Of a stretch of 64,000 nucleotides of DNA, positions 48,193 through 60,700 are shown in pieces. The stretch comes from Cynocephalus volans (taxonomy: Eukaryota > Chordata > Mammalia > Dermoptera > Cynocephalidae). The position numbers and the translations under genes are program-made. The notes beneath the pieces are model-generated. The model was not told where the DNA came from. It saw only the letters and a program-made list of their open reading frames with translations, and ran no database searches. The stretch covers positions 20,063,577-20,127,576 of the forward strand of contig NC_084462.1 in the NCBI RefSeq assembly GCF_027409185.1. Direction: 5' to 3'. Each line of letters begins with the position of its first letter. The stretch's first letter is position 1.

Positions 48193-51100
48193 GTAAGCTG
48201 TCGCCGGGGAGGTGGCGGGCGGGGGCGGGGACGAGCCTGGGCGCGGGGAGACGCCTGCGGGGACCTGTCGGAGCCTTTGTCTGCGGCGCGCGCGTCCGCC
48301 CTCGCGCCCCCTCCCCCTCCGCGCCGCCCGGGCGCCGAGTCCCCCCACCCCCTCCACCCCACGCCCCGGGCCAGCACCCGTAGCCGGCCAGCACCCCAGC
48401 TGCGAGCGCGGGACCCAGACCCGGCAATGGGGAACGGCGCCGGTGGCCCCGGCCATGCCGGGTCTTGGCGCCACCTGCTCCCCCGGGCACACCCCAAGGG
48501 TCTTCCCACCTGAAGCTCCTCCCTGGACCCCCCACTGCCTCTTCTTTACCCCTTTCCCCAGCCAGCCCCTCCTAGTTCTTGGAAAAGCTGCTGAAGAGGC
48601 GGGCCTGGGCCCAGGGGTCAATTCGTGGTTGTCCAAGGGGTCTGGCCTTTGCCTGGGGTCGCCAGCCTGGGAGCCAACTTTGCTGCTGATGGGGCTGGGC
48701 AGGCAGAAGGAGCCTCTGGGGGCCGCGAGCATGCTGGGACCCAGGCAAGGGGAGGGCGGTGGGCCTGGGCTGCCCCACAGGAGCCTGTCCCCATGGCCAG
48801 GCCCTGCCCAGCCTGTGGCGTGTGTTCATCTGTCCTCTGGGGTCTCCGGGAAGGCAGTGGCAAGAGGGTCTTGAAACCCACAGTCCTGCCGACAGGAGTG
48901 GGGCAGCCTAGGATAATGGGCTGTAGAAAGAGCAGAAGAGACATCATTAGCCCGGCCCGGGTGCAGGGGATGAGGGGCATCCAAGGGCTTAGCAGGGCTT
49001 GGGGCCCAGCCCGGAGTGCAAGCCCTGAGCAGGGTGAGCGGACTGGCGTTCCACATGGAATTCGGTTTCTCTTGTCTGCTCTGGCTGGCTGGAGGTGTAG
49101 CGCAGCCCCAGAGTGGGGCCAGCCTGGCATCAGGGTCCAGACACCCCGCGCCTCCACACTGCCCTAGGGGCACATTCAGACCCAGTGTTCACTTCGGTCC
49201 CAGCTGAGATGGGAGAGGCCAATGAAGGTCAAACAGCAGGCTCTGGTATGAGCTGTGCGACTCCTAGACGTGGCCTTCATGGCCCACGACAGTGCCCTTT
49301 AAGTGTCAGCTTGTGCGACTGTTGAACACCTGCTGTGTGCAGCCAGCCTTCCCCACCAACCAGTCCTCCCTGCCAGCGAAGTACTTACTGTCTTGCCCTC
49401 TTCCTCCTCTGCTGAGTCCTCACAATAGTGAGGTGGAGAAACTGAGGCCCCAGGGGTGGCTTGAAGACCAAAGAAATGACCAGCGTCTTCTCAACTGCCT
49501 ATATGCTTGTCCTTACATTTTGATTGAAGGAGGACACCGGAGGAGGGGAGGAGCCGAGGCCCTGGGTTGCTGCTGGTGAGTGTGAGGGGTCTGGGGAGGA
49601 CATCGGTGGGGGCAGCCAACTCTGCCCAGGAGAGGTGGGGGTCCCCTGCACCTTCCACCATGGGGACAGTGGCTGAGGTGGGCAGTGTGGGTGGCAGCTG
49701 CCCGCCTCACTGACCAAGCCAGAGTGAGCCATGGCCGCCTCCTGGCTCAACACGGAGCGCGTCTGCCTTCCCGGGGTGGCGTGGCCTCTCAGCTGGGGAA
49801 AACCTCGGCCTTCTGGCCAGGCATGTCCGAAGGCTGCGTCTTGCGAGCCCTTGCTGAACACGGGCCAAGCCTTTTGGGTTCGGACATCCTCCAGGACTGA
49901 GCTAATGTCCTAGTGGATTGATGGGAGGAGCATTTGATTGTTGTAGACTGTCATTCTGCCTCTGTCCCCTTCCCCAGCCTTTCGTGAATGAAGGGTCTCC
50001 AGGCCTCCACTGACCCTCTAGCACCTCTCAACAACACTCAAGGTCAGGCTGGTGTGTCCATTTTCCAGGCAAGGGCAGGGTTATGGGATCCTGCCCAAGG
50101 CCACCCTAATCCAAGCCCCAACCAGTGCTGTCCTCAGCTCTGCTCAGTCCCCTCAGCTCCAGGCATGGTGGGAAGGGCCAGGGCTGACGAGGGGGACACT
50201 CAGGAGAGCTGTTAGCCAGGAGAGGGAGTTACACTTGGCTTCCCAGTCCCCAGAAGAAGTCTCTTCCTCTTCTCCACTGGTCATGGGTACCGATCACCTA
50301 TGTCAGCCCCAGCTGGCAAGCAGAATTCCCCAGCCCCCCAAGACCTGGAAGCAGGGAAAAGCGCCTGGCTCTGAGGCCCCAGTGAGACCACGGTTTCCCC
50401 CCCAGGCCTTAATTAAAACTCTCTGTAGAGAGCTAGAAAAGGGGAGACGTGAGACCAGGAGGAGGTGCTTGGTAACTGATTGGTGCAACTGCCTGGAGGC
50501 TGGGAAGGGGGTAAACTGAGGCAGGGGAGCTGAAGGATATGAGGCCCAGAAGATGGGACAAGAAAAGGCAGAGGCACCGGCCATGGCAGCGGGTCAGCCC
50601 CAGAGAAAATCAGAGTAACTGCAGGCACATAGGACCCTTTGGGGGTGGGCCTTCTGGCAGCTTCTTCCACAGGTTCTCCCACACATGCTCGTGGGGCTGG
50701 GGAAGCTGAGGCCCCACATTCAGTGCCTGATGCTATGGTGTCCTATCTCTGTGTTTATCTCAAATTCCCTATAATGAGTATGTATACTTCATGCAATCAG
50801 ACAAATCAATAACTTACTAGAGAAAGAAATTGATAAATTTTTTAGGGAAAAACATCCAGATGACACCCCCCTCCATGCACACACAGGGTTGCCTACATAG
50901 CAGGAGTGTCTCTCCATCAGGGAACAATCAGTTCCTCCCTTTTCTTCTGAAGGTAAGGGCTAGCAGATCTGAACTGAAGCAAGAAATACTCAGGCAAGAC
51001 CACAGGAAGAACTTCCTGCCACTGAAGGTGGCTCAAAGTGTCACACAGACCAGGATTGGGTCCAGGTTCCACCACTTTCTTCCTGTGAGACCGGGAGTCC

Positions 51101-51541
51101 AGGGGGCAGCAGGGGCTGGTGGGAGTTATTTACCCGGTAACCCTCACTTTCCCCAGCTGAAAAATGAGTGACTTTCAGCACCTCTGTCCCAGAGGGAAAT
51201 GATGCATGGGACACTTCGGCTCAGTGCTGGCACACAGAGCATTCAGTAATGTCGTTTGTTGTTTCTGATTGCTCACCACGTCCTGGCATTCCACCTCCGA
51301 TGCATTTCTCCACTTCATCTATTTCTCCCTGTGCACACGGCTGCCACCTCATGCAGGGCCACCCTGGTTGCTCCCAGGGGCAACAGCCTCTGAGCTGGTC
51401 TCCTGGCCTCCATTCTCCTCCCTTCGCACCCCTGCTCCACAGCAGCGAGGGGAACTTCTTAAGCCTTGGCAACCTGGCAGTGGGGCTGGGGGCGTCCTCC
51501 CATCGTCATTGCCTCACCTGCTGTGGCTCCGTTCTCCGCAG
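48193..51541 (+). other. SLC29A4: SLC29A4 intron 1
   Basis: A 3.35 kb intron from donor GTAAGC to the acceptor ending CCGCAG at 51541. The first part is a GC-rich continuation of the CpG island. The rest is mostly unique sequence with MIR-like remnants near 49315-49465 and 51040-51260. Several long open frames cross it, but none has recognisable domains. Confidence 0.6.
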
Positions 51542-51730
51542 CACCGGCTGCCATGGGCTCTGTTGGAAGCCAGAGCCTCAAGGAGCCCAGCATGGCGGGC
51601 ACGCCAGACAGGAGCGTGGTGATGAGCTTCAGCTTCGACAGTTACCAGCTGGAGGAGGCGGCGGCGGCGGCAGAGGCAGCTCAGGGCCAGGGCATCGGGG
51701 CCAGGGCTGTCCCAGCTTTCGTGGACTCTG
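51542..51730 (+). CDS. SLC29A4: SLC29A4 exon 2: start codon and N-terminal tail
   Basis: The acceptor is ...CCGCAG. Eleven bases of 5' UTR precede the ATG at 51553. The exon encodes residues 1-59 plus one base of codon 60, and the donor is CTG|GTGAGT. It holds the cytoplasmic N-terminal tail, including the LEEAAAAAEAAQ stretch, whose alanines come from a (GCG)n run at about 51656-51672. That run makes the tail three residues longer than the human one. No signal peptide is present, as usual in this family. Confidence 0.95.
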
Positions 51731-54700
51731 GTGAGTGAGGGTGCGGGCAAGGGGTGTGTCTGCCCCATAGCAGGGATTGGAGCCTTCAGGCGGGGGGAGC
51801 CTTGGGTTGTCATGGAGCACAGAGGCAGTGTCTGTCGGGATGGATAGATCTGCTGCAGTAACAAACATGCCCACCATCTCAGTGCCTTCACCCTGTGCCA
51901 TGTGTCCCCTGCAGGTCATTAGGGACTCCACCCACGGAGCCAGGCTGGGGAGACTCCATCTTAACATGGATGTCCATGCTCACTGGGCAGGTGAAGGGCA
52001 CGTGGTAGATCATGTGCTAACCCTTAAAGCTTCTATCTGGAAATGACACGTGTCACTTTGGCCAAAGCAGGCCATACCTAACTGCAAAGGAGATGGGAAA
52101 GTGCCTGATAGGAGGACTGGATGTGAGGTTCAAAGACCTGGTTTTCAGCCCACCTGTGTGACCCTGGGAAAGGGCCTAAACCTCTCTGAGCCTCAGTTTC
52201 CCCACATTGAAGAATTGGGTCAACTGACTTTGAGATCAGACTTGCGGAGTGGGTAGCGTGTGGGTCTGGAGTCAGGCTCAGGGACCTTGGGAAAGTGACC
52301 ATTCTTCTCTGGCCCTTGGTTTATTCATCTGGAAAAGGAGAACAATCTGGTGCCAAACTCAATGTGGTTGCAACAGAATCCATAAAATGTGGCTTGGGAC
52401 TGTCCCCAGCACACAGGAGGCACCCTGTAAACGATAGCTCTTTTGGGGTAGCTACCACTTCAGGCTCAGAAATGTGGGCCTCTTCTCTGGTTCTGTCCCT
52501 CTCTTTGCAGATGGACAGTGGAGGTTCTGCTGGCCAAGCGGTGGTCTGGGATGACTCCCTTGCTCCTGTGAGCATGGACAGAACCACCTCAGGGTCAGTC
52601 CCCAAGCTGTGGCAGTAGATGTCCTGGGGCAGTGGCCCTGACAGCAATGGCCCTAAAAGAGGAGGGTGACCATGGTGGCAGGGGCAGTAGCAGTTTTAAC
52701 TGTGATGGCCGTGGTGACAGTGGCTGGATCAGTCAGAGTTCAGCCAGAGAAACAGAGCCAGTAGGAGATAGATAGACAAACATAGATAAACAGAGTTATA
52801 GATATGATATGAGAATAGATGTATGTATACAGATTTATTAGAAGAAATTGGCTGACTAAAGTGGGCTTGGTTAAGCCAGTCTGAAGTCGGTGAAGCAGGC
52901 AATCAGGAAGGATAACCAGCAGGCTGGAACCCCAGCGGCACAAGCTGGTCACAGTCTCTGAGCTCTAGGAAGGCCTAAAGGTTTTGCCTGATTAGGTCAG
53001 GCCCACCTGGGGTAACTGCCCTTCCACTAACTTTGTCAACTGAGGAGGGACTTTGATCTGCAAAATCCCTTTACAGCAACACCTAGATACGTGTTCATTT
53101 GAACAACTGAGGACTATATTTCAGCCTGCCAAGGTGGCCCATGAAACTGACCATCACAGTCCACCCCTTGCCAGCTTGGCCCCCGTACACACCTCCTTCA
53201 ACCGTACTTACTCTCCAACTAAAGGCAATAACGAAGTCATACTGCCACCAGGCATGGTACAACTAACTAAGCCTCTCCCCAGAAGACGCAAAGTCCTTGC
53301 GGGTGTTCACTCTTCTCCTGTAACTTAACTACTGAGATACAAGTGAACTATTATGAACACAACTTATGTTAGATGATAAGGACATAAGAGTGAACAAAAC
53401 AAAAATAGTTGGTGAATCGGTATACGCAAATGCATTCGTATCAAAATAAAGAAGAAATATTCATAACAACTATAGTCCTCCTTTCTGCGACTGGTCACGC
53501 GGTCATAGCTGGTGTTTATAACCACCATCCTCCACTACCCATTCCATGTCCCCTTGCCGTCAGCAAGCTCAGCTGGGCATGGTTCTTTGCCTGGTGGGAT
53601 GAGCCAACCCCTCATTCCTGAAGGGTCTGGGCCATTAGCAGTCCAGCTTGAAGAGGGTTGTAGCTTTCCACTGACTTTAATTGCAGGGAAGGGAAGAACT
53701 ACGAGATGCTGCAGGGATCTCCTGCATTCCAAACATTTTCTTATTCCCATGAGTAGTAGCAACCCGGTTTCCCCTTGAGAGTCAGGACCAGTCACCCCAG
53801 CCATACAGTAACCCTCTTCCTTGGCTGTAGATTTAGGGGCGTGAGTTGCCCAGAGTGGCTGCTGGCAGTCATAACATCCAGGTCAGGGGAAGCATTTGTC
53901 TCGGAGTGGATGCATTCCTCCATTTGGAACTAAGCCCCCTGGGCCAGCAGAGCTGAAGTCATAGGGATGGGAAACAAACATTTTGCTAGTAGGTCACTAA
54001 AGGTGGTATGAGTGGTACCACTCCATTTCCACCCCTTGATCCCTGGACACAGGAATCCTGCCTATGGGAAAAGCAGCACTCTACGTAGGACACTGATTTA
54101 GAGCATAAACAGCCCCACAAAGGTTTGCCCTGTCGCTGAGTCTTACAAAGGCCACTGTCTGCTGAGCCAGCTGCTTCATTGATCACAAATGGTGGTAGAT
54201 TTGGTGGCAGTGGCTGTGGTCATGATGGACAGTGGATATAGCAATGGTGGTCATGGTGGTGGGTGCTCTGGTGACAGTGGCCGTGGTGTCAGTGACTTTC
54301 AATAATGGCCATGATGACAGTGGCATGGGCAGCTGTGGCAGTGATGACAGCAGTCTTGGTGATGGTGGCCATGGCCATGAGTGGCCTTGCCCACGTCTCA
54401 CCTGTGTCTCTGGGTTTAGCGGTAGAGGAGCTGGTGCCTGACGACCGCTACCACGCGATCTACTTTGCCATGCTGCTGGCTGGCGTGGGCTTCCTGCTGC
54501 CGTACAACAGCTTCATCACTGACGTGGACTACCTGCACCACAAGTACCCAGGTGGGCCCTCCACAGCACACCAGCCATCAGCCCTCAGCTGTTGCCTGGG
54601 GCCTTCCAGAAACACCCTGCTCCTGGGAACCCCTTTTATGCAAATCTTGGCTCAGCTGGGAGTTCCTGAGTGACCCCAGGGCAGTCATTCACCCTCTGGG

Positions 54701-57700
54701 CAGTCAGCCCCTTTTGGGACAGCAGGGAGACAGCACCTGCAGGGACAGGTGCAGAGGGTGGGGGCTCCCCCCAGCACCTGCCGTTGCCCGGCCTCCACAG
54801 GAACCTCAATTGTGTTTGATATGAGCCTCACATACATCTTGGTGGCGCTGGTGGCTGTGCTGCTGAACAATGTCCTGGTGGAGAGACTGAGCCTGCACAC
54901 CAGGATCACCACAGGTACGCCAGGCCCAGTACTCACCTACCGTGTGTCTCTGAGCCTCACTCTCCTTGTCTGTAAAATGGGATTGCTGGGACTTCCTGGG
55001 ATTGCTGTGAAGTCCAGCATAAGGAGAATTTTGTGGCCACGGTGGGTCCACCATACACCTGCATGATACCTGGCACCTTTGGGGGCTTTTGTGCACCCCA
55101 CCTTCTATCCCTGGACCCCTGTCAAGCTCTTCCCTTTGCCAAACATGCTCTTCCTGTCCCATTCCTCTTCATGGTGACTTCTGGCTTCAAGGCCCAGTGC
55201 AAATGGTGCCTCCTCCAGGAAGCCTTCAGGGGTGCCCCCCACTTACACCTCTAAGGCATCCCTGGCCCTCCCAGTGTTAAGGGGAAAGGGCAGAGAGAGC
55301 CCCTCAGCCCTGACTCTACAAGAAGGGTGGGGAAGAGGGGGAGCCCCACCCGGGCTGTTCACCCCGCTCACTGTCTCCTCCCCCCACAGGCTACCTCTTG
55401 GCCTTGGGTCCCCTCCTCTTTATCAGCATCTGTGATGTGTGGCTGCAGCTCTTCTCTCATGACCAGGCTTATGCCATCAACCTGGCTGCTGTGGGCACCG
55501 TGGCCTTCGGCTGCACAGGTAAGGATTGGGGGCGGGGTGGGTGGGGCCCCTGAGTGCCCCCCGCCGGCCCCATCCACCCCAGGCCTGTTCTGCTGGTGGC
55601 ATGTTACACGACATGAGCCACACTGGCTGCTGAGGGTGCATCCACGCACACACCACGTGACCGAGGCAGTCCCCAGGTTTTCTCTGATACAAACTGGGCT
55701 TCAAGGACTGTCCTGCCCATGTCAACATGTCACTGTTTCTCCTGGGCAATGGCTTTCAAACTTTTTTTTAGTGGTTTATTTTGAAAAACATTTCAAACCT
55801 ACGGAAAGGTTGCAAGAATAATACAGTGAACTCCCATACGCCCTATCTCCCTACCTCTCTCCCCCTCTCTCCCCGCTCTGTATACATGTACATAAATGTT
55901 CCCCTAAATACATATAAGTGTAAAATAATATCTATTTTTCCTTATTCCATTTGAGAGTTAGTTGCAGATACCATCACTTTTCTTGCATAAATACTAATAC
56001 TTCTGGGTGTATTTTCTTTTATATTATTTTCTTTTTATTTTTTTATTTTGTTTTTTCAGGGCATATTTTCTAAGAGCCAAGGCATTTCTTCTATAACCAC
56101 AGTACAATCACCAAAATCAGGAAATTTTACACGGATACAATACTATTATCTAAGCTACGGTCCTTATTTAAATTTCACTATTGTCTCGATAATGTCCTTT
56201 ATAGCATTATTTTTTCTGACCCAGGATCCACTTCAGGATCACATATTGGATGTAGCTGTCATGTCTTTACCTCCTCTCATCTGGGACAGTTCCTTGGCCT
56301 GCACAGAGACATTTTGGAAGGGTTCGAGCTAGTTGTTTTGTAGACATTCTAACTTTTTTTGACAATGACTTCCAGGAAGAAATACATTTTACATTATGAC
56401 CCTGTAAACACCTGTGTGTATTTGTGTTTGTGTGTGTTTAAAAAATGAAAATAGGCCTTCCTAAAATAATACTTCAATCCGGGCAGCGTACTCAGGTCTG
56501 TTTTGTTAGAAAACAGATGCTGGTGTAGTGTTATACCACCAAGGTCAAGGGCTCGGATCCCCTTACCCACCAGTCACCAGGAAAAAAACCAACAAATGCT
56601 GGTATTGACCAGGAGGTTTTAATTTGACAAACACTTCCCTAGAGTCTGCAGGGTCTAGGCATGAATTTGCTCAACTCCAGGGTATGAGCCGTGCCTTTTT
56701 ATTTACCTTAGATCCTGCTGGATGTCTGTGTTGTTTAGGATGAGAGACGTTATGCTGCAGTAACAGATTAACCCAGCAATCTCAGTGGCTTCATAGGACA
56801 AGACTGACTTTTCATCTTGCTACATGTCCAGTCTGTCAGTTGTGGGGAGGAGAGGGGTGGGAGTCTGTGTACCACAGCGTCTCTCAGGGACTCAGGCTAA
56901 CAGTGTCCCCACGACCCCAGTAACAATGCCAGTGGGAGAAAGAAAGACTAGATGTCCATGTGGGCTTTTCACTGCCTTGTCCAGAAGTGACACATGTCAT
57001 TTCTGCCCACGTTTCATTGGCCAGAGCTTGTCCATGGCCCTGACTAACCCCAAGGGCAGGGATGTGGAAGGCAGGACGTGCACTGTTTGGTGGGCAGTAC
57101 TGTTTCGATTGCCGCAAGGTGGTCGTATCAGATCTCTCTGCCATTAGTGGTGTTAACATCTACGTAAACACCCTCGCCTGCCAACACAGTACTCTCAACC
57201 TTTTGCATTTTTTCCAAGCTGATAGGTGATAAATGGTGTCTCATGGTCTTCCCCTCTCTCTCTCTTAAGTGCAGCAATCCAGCTTCTATGGGTACACGGG
57301 GATGCTGCCCAAGAGGTACACGCAGGGGGTGATGACCGGGGAGAGTGAGTATCTGCAGATCCCCCAGAGAGGGAGTGCTGGGCTGGAAACTCTGGAAGCT
57401 TCTTCCTGGAAAACCCTCCCCCGCCATGTGCCCTGGACTGAGGAGGGTTCACGAACTCTGGGCATGTTGGGCTGGGGACGGTGACCACTGTCTCTCCTTG
57501 CCTAGCTGGGGGGCGGGGAGTGGGATGGACTCCCAGACAGGAGGGACATGTGTGACCACATGTGTGTGTGCCGTGTTTCTGGAGCATGTGATCCTTGCGA
57601 TGTGAGAAGCACATGCCTTTCTGAGCGTGTGGCTGAAGAGCCTGATTGAGGCGTGCATTTTGTGTGTCTGTGTGCCTGCGCATTGAGGGGTGAACCCATC

Positions 57701-60700
57701 CATTTCCATGACGTTAAGTGCCAGACCTTCAGCAGCAAGCCTTTCTCAGAGCCCCACACCCACGAATCCCCCCTGCGTGGCACTGCCACTGGCATGTCTC
57801 AGGGGCTTCTCACACTCACCTCTCCCAAGCCCACCTCTCTACCTACCCCCTACCCAGTAAATGGGACTCCTTCACTCAAGCCAGAAATTTGCCCAATACC
57901 CAGTCCTTCTCGAAGTCACTTGGACTTGCCCTACTCCTAACCTGTCCCATTCACTCCAGCCTCTGCTCCAGGAGACCGACTCCCTCTGGCGCTGCCACCC
58001 CCTTTCTGCAGAGTGGCAGTTCCTCCAAACATTCTCGATCTTTCTTCCATGCCTGCACTGGCCAGCCAGTCAGCAGTGCCATCAAGGCCAGAAGCTGAGC
58101 CAGGCCAGGCACCTGCATACTCTGTTCTCTGTTTCTCCCCTTTGGGGGCACCTGCAACCCTCCACCTTGTGGTGAGGTTGACCGATGCCCCTGGAGCTCC
58201 AAGACTCGTGTCTGTGGGGCCCTGGGTCCAGGAAAACAGTCAGGCGAGCAGGTCACCTCTGCTGGCCAGTAGATTTTGTTGTGGGGATGAAGTTGGGCTG
58301 CCAGAATGGTGCTAACCCTCTTGATTTGGGGCAGTTTATGTAGCAAGGGCCCCAGAAAGATATGCTCAGCACTCCACCCTAGGGATGGCCCACAGAGGCC
58401 ATGACCTGCCCCTGCCTGACACCCAGCAATGGCTCATGGTCACAACTAGAAGAAACCTCGTCCTGCCCTGGCCTCCCTGCCTGGCATAACCCCATCACCC
58501 TCCCTCCAGACCTCATGACTTTGCTCACGGGGTGCCAGTCGCCTGCCAGGAATACCTGTCCCCCAGTCTTTGCATGCCTGGCTCCCTGGTCCTGCAGACC
58601 TGGGTTTAAACGTCCCCTCCCAGAGTTCTCTGACTGTCCCCTCACCATCTGCGCTCCCACGGAACCCTGTTGTGTTTCTTTCACCCCTTGCATCGATCAT
58701 GCACAATTGTTCATATGCTTCTGTGACTTGTTTGCCGCCTATCCCTGCCAAGCCCCAGGAAGGCAGGGCCCGTATGTCCCCTCTGTGTCCTCAGGGCAGG
58801 CCAGTGGCGGGCACACAGTAGGCATTCGATAAATGCTCCGTGGTGTGTATGTGTGAGCTGCAGCAGTGCCAGGGCTGGGTGTGTGCGGCCCCTGCGGGCA
58901 GCAGCTCATCGCGGGTCTGGGGCCGGCAGGGCTGGGAGAAAGGGCAGAGGCTGGGGCCTAGAGTTGGGGCGAGAGACCGACTCGCGACTTGGGTGGGCCA
59001 GAGCTGGGATGGGCGGGGCCGAGTGGAGGGTGGCTGGGCGGGGAGAGGAAGGGCGCGGGGCGGGGCAGAGCAGGGGGAGCAGGGCGGGGCTGAGGGCGGG
59101 GGCGGGGCCGGGCCCAGGCCCATCGCCGACCCCCCTCGCAGGCACAGCGGGGGTGATGGTCTCCCTGAGCCGCATCCTCACCAAGCTGCTGCTGCCGGAC
59201 GAGCGCGCCAGCACGCTCATCTTCTTCCTGGTCTCCGTGGGTCTGGAGCTGCTCTGCTTCCTGCTGCACCTGCTGGTGCGGCGCAGCCGCTTCGTGCTCT
59301 ACTACACCACGCGGCCCCGCGACAGCCGCCGGAGCTGCCTGGGCCGGGGCGCCGGCTACCGCGTGCACCACGATGTCGCCGCGGGGGACATCCACTTCGT
59401 AAGTGCGCGCCTTCCTCGGCGACAGGTCCGGCCTTGGCCCCATCGGGGACGCCGGGCCCAAGTGCTACTTCGGTTCCTTCTTTTGTCCCCGCCGAGAGAT
59501 AAGGGCAGAGGAAACAGATCTTGCCGCGTGCGCCACCCGCTGGCTGAGCGTCCCCGCTGTGCCCCCCACCCCACCCCACCCCGCAGTCTCAGGCTCCAGC
59601 TTGCCTCTGTGGTCTGAGGCTCCTTCCGGAACCGCTGGATCCTCCTGCGTCTGTGGACCAAGGTTCTGTCCCTTTGAGGCACCACAGTCCTGCGGTCTCA
59701 GGCCCCACCAGCTGTCTGGCTCTGTCCAGCCGCTGTGTGCCACGATATGGGGTGTGCACCGTCCCACATGCTATAAAGTTTCCATTCTATGATGACAGCC
59801 TATGTCCTGTGGGCTGAGGTCTACTCGGCTGGGACAGTCCTCCTTGGGCTCAGATCACATGCTCTCACCCTAACCTAGAGACAAGACATCCCAGGAGGGA
59901 AATCAAGGCTCACGGATACCTTGGGTTCCACCAGGGTCAGGGGAGAGGAGTCACGGGAGCGTGGCAGCATCCCCAGAGTTCCCACAGGAGAGGACCCAGG
60001 AGCCAGCCAGGAATCAGGGTGGGCGCCCAGGTGGGAGCAGAGGAAGACAGGCAGAGACGGAGGGCCAGGGCTCATTTCTGGAGCTGACTGTGGCAGGCTC
60101 TCCCAGCACAGCACAGAGGCACCTTCCCCAGGGAGTCCCCAGCACAGAAAACGCTGCGGGTGTGTGGCTAGTACCTCAGACTCGCAGGCAGAGGCTGCCA
60201 TCCAGGAGAGCTGGGGTGCCCTCTAGTGGTGGCAGGGCTACATAGCCCCCAGGGCCCAGGGCTGGCAGGTGTGGAGGTCTAAGGACACCTGCAAGATAAG
60301 GAGGTCAGAACACCTGGCCACATGGAGGAAGGCAGGGCTGGCTGAGCCATCAGTCCTGGTTCCTGAGGGTCCTCGGGCCCCTCAGTGTTCTCGCCAGCAA
60401 AATGGAATGTGGAAGGTCACACAAGCATTGATCCAGCAAGTCACCTGGGCCCATGGCTGGGGACACTGCAGTGAGCCAGAAATGTGGTCCCCCATGGAGC
60501 CCACAGGCCCCGAGACAGGCCTATGATGGAAAAGGACAGGTCTGGGAGAGGACACTGTGGGCATCCTTCATGGTCAAGGAAGTTCCCCAAAGAACAGGTA
60601 CTGGGCTGAGACCTGCCCCACCTGATGGGGAGGTGCCAAGACCCACAGGAAGGGTGTTGAGGACAAAGGAAAAGCATGTGCAAAGGCTCAGAGGCTGGGA

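Larger units (their letters stand above)
47560..48420 (+). promoter_or_regulatory. SLC29A4: CpG island promoter of SLC29A4
   Basis: A block very rich in C, G and CpG, with repeated GGGGCGGGG-type Sp1/KLF boxes (for example near 47810 and 47990-48010) and no clear TATA box. The sequence on either side is much poorer in CpG. It directly precedes the splice donor that would join to the ATG-bearing exon at 51542. A TATA-less CpG promoter with dispersed start sites is the natural reading, but the exact start of transcription cannot be read from sequence. Long open frames crossing the island on both strands reflect its composition and are not called as genes. Confidence 0.75.
51731..54419 (+). other. 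SLC29A4: SLC29A4 intron 2
   Basis: Phase-1 intron of 2.7 kb. It contains an ancient repeat (about 51835-52105), MIR remnants (about 52120-52430), a GTG/ATG-rich tandem stretch interrupted by an MLT2/ERVL-like insertion (52732-54180), and the resumed GTG stretch up to the acceptor TTTAG at 54419. Confidence 0.85.
55519..57269 (+). other. SLC29A4: SLC29A4 intron 5
   Basis: 1.75 kb. It holds an antisense L1 3'-region fragment (55755-56370), a MER5A-like remnant carrying a 5'-truncated SINE (56525-56590), and an ancient repeat (about 56740-57105). The acceptor is TCTTAAG after a CT-rich tract. Confidence 0.85.

Noticed and set aside
48139-48383. Upstream start codon in exon 1
   Set aside because: No ATG was seen in the exon up to 48192; ATGs further right are intronic.
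47858-48874. Open frames of 190-276 codons on both strands across the CpG island
   Set aside because: They overlap one another in several frames, are Arg/Pro/Gly-rich as expected from GC-rich DNA, and show no domain. The region is the SLC29A4 promoter and first exon.
11654-56590. tRNA genes suggested by A/B-box-like words
   Set aside because: All sit inside SINEs with A tails and target duplications. The cloverleaf regions are diverged and dimerised.
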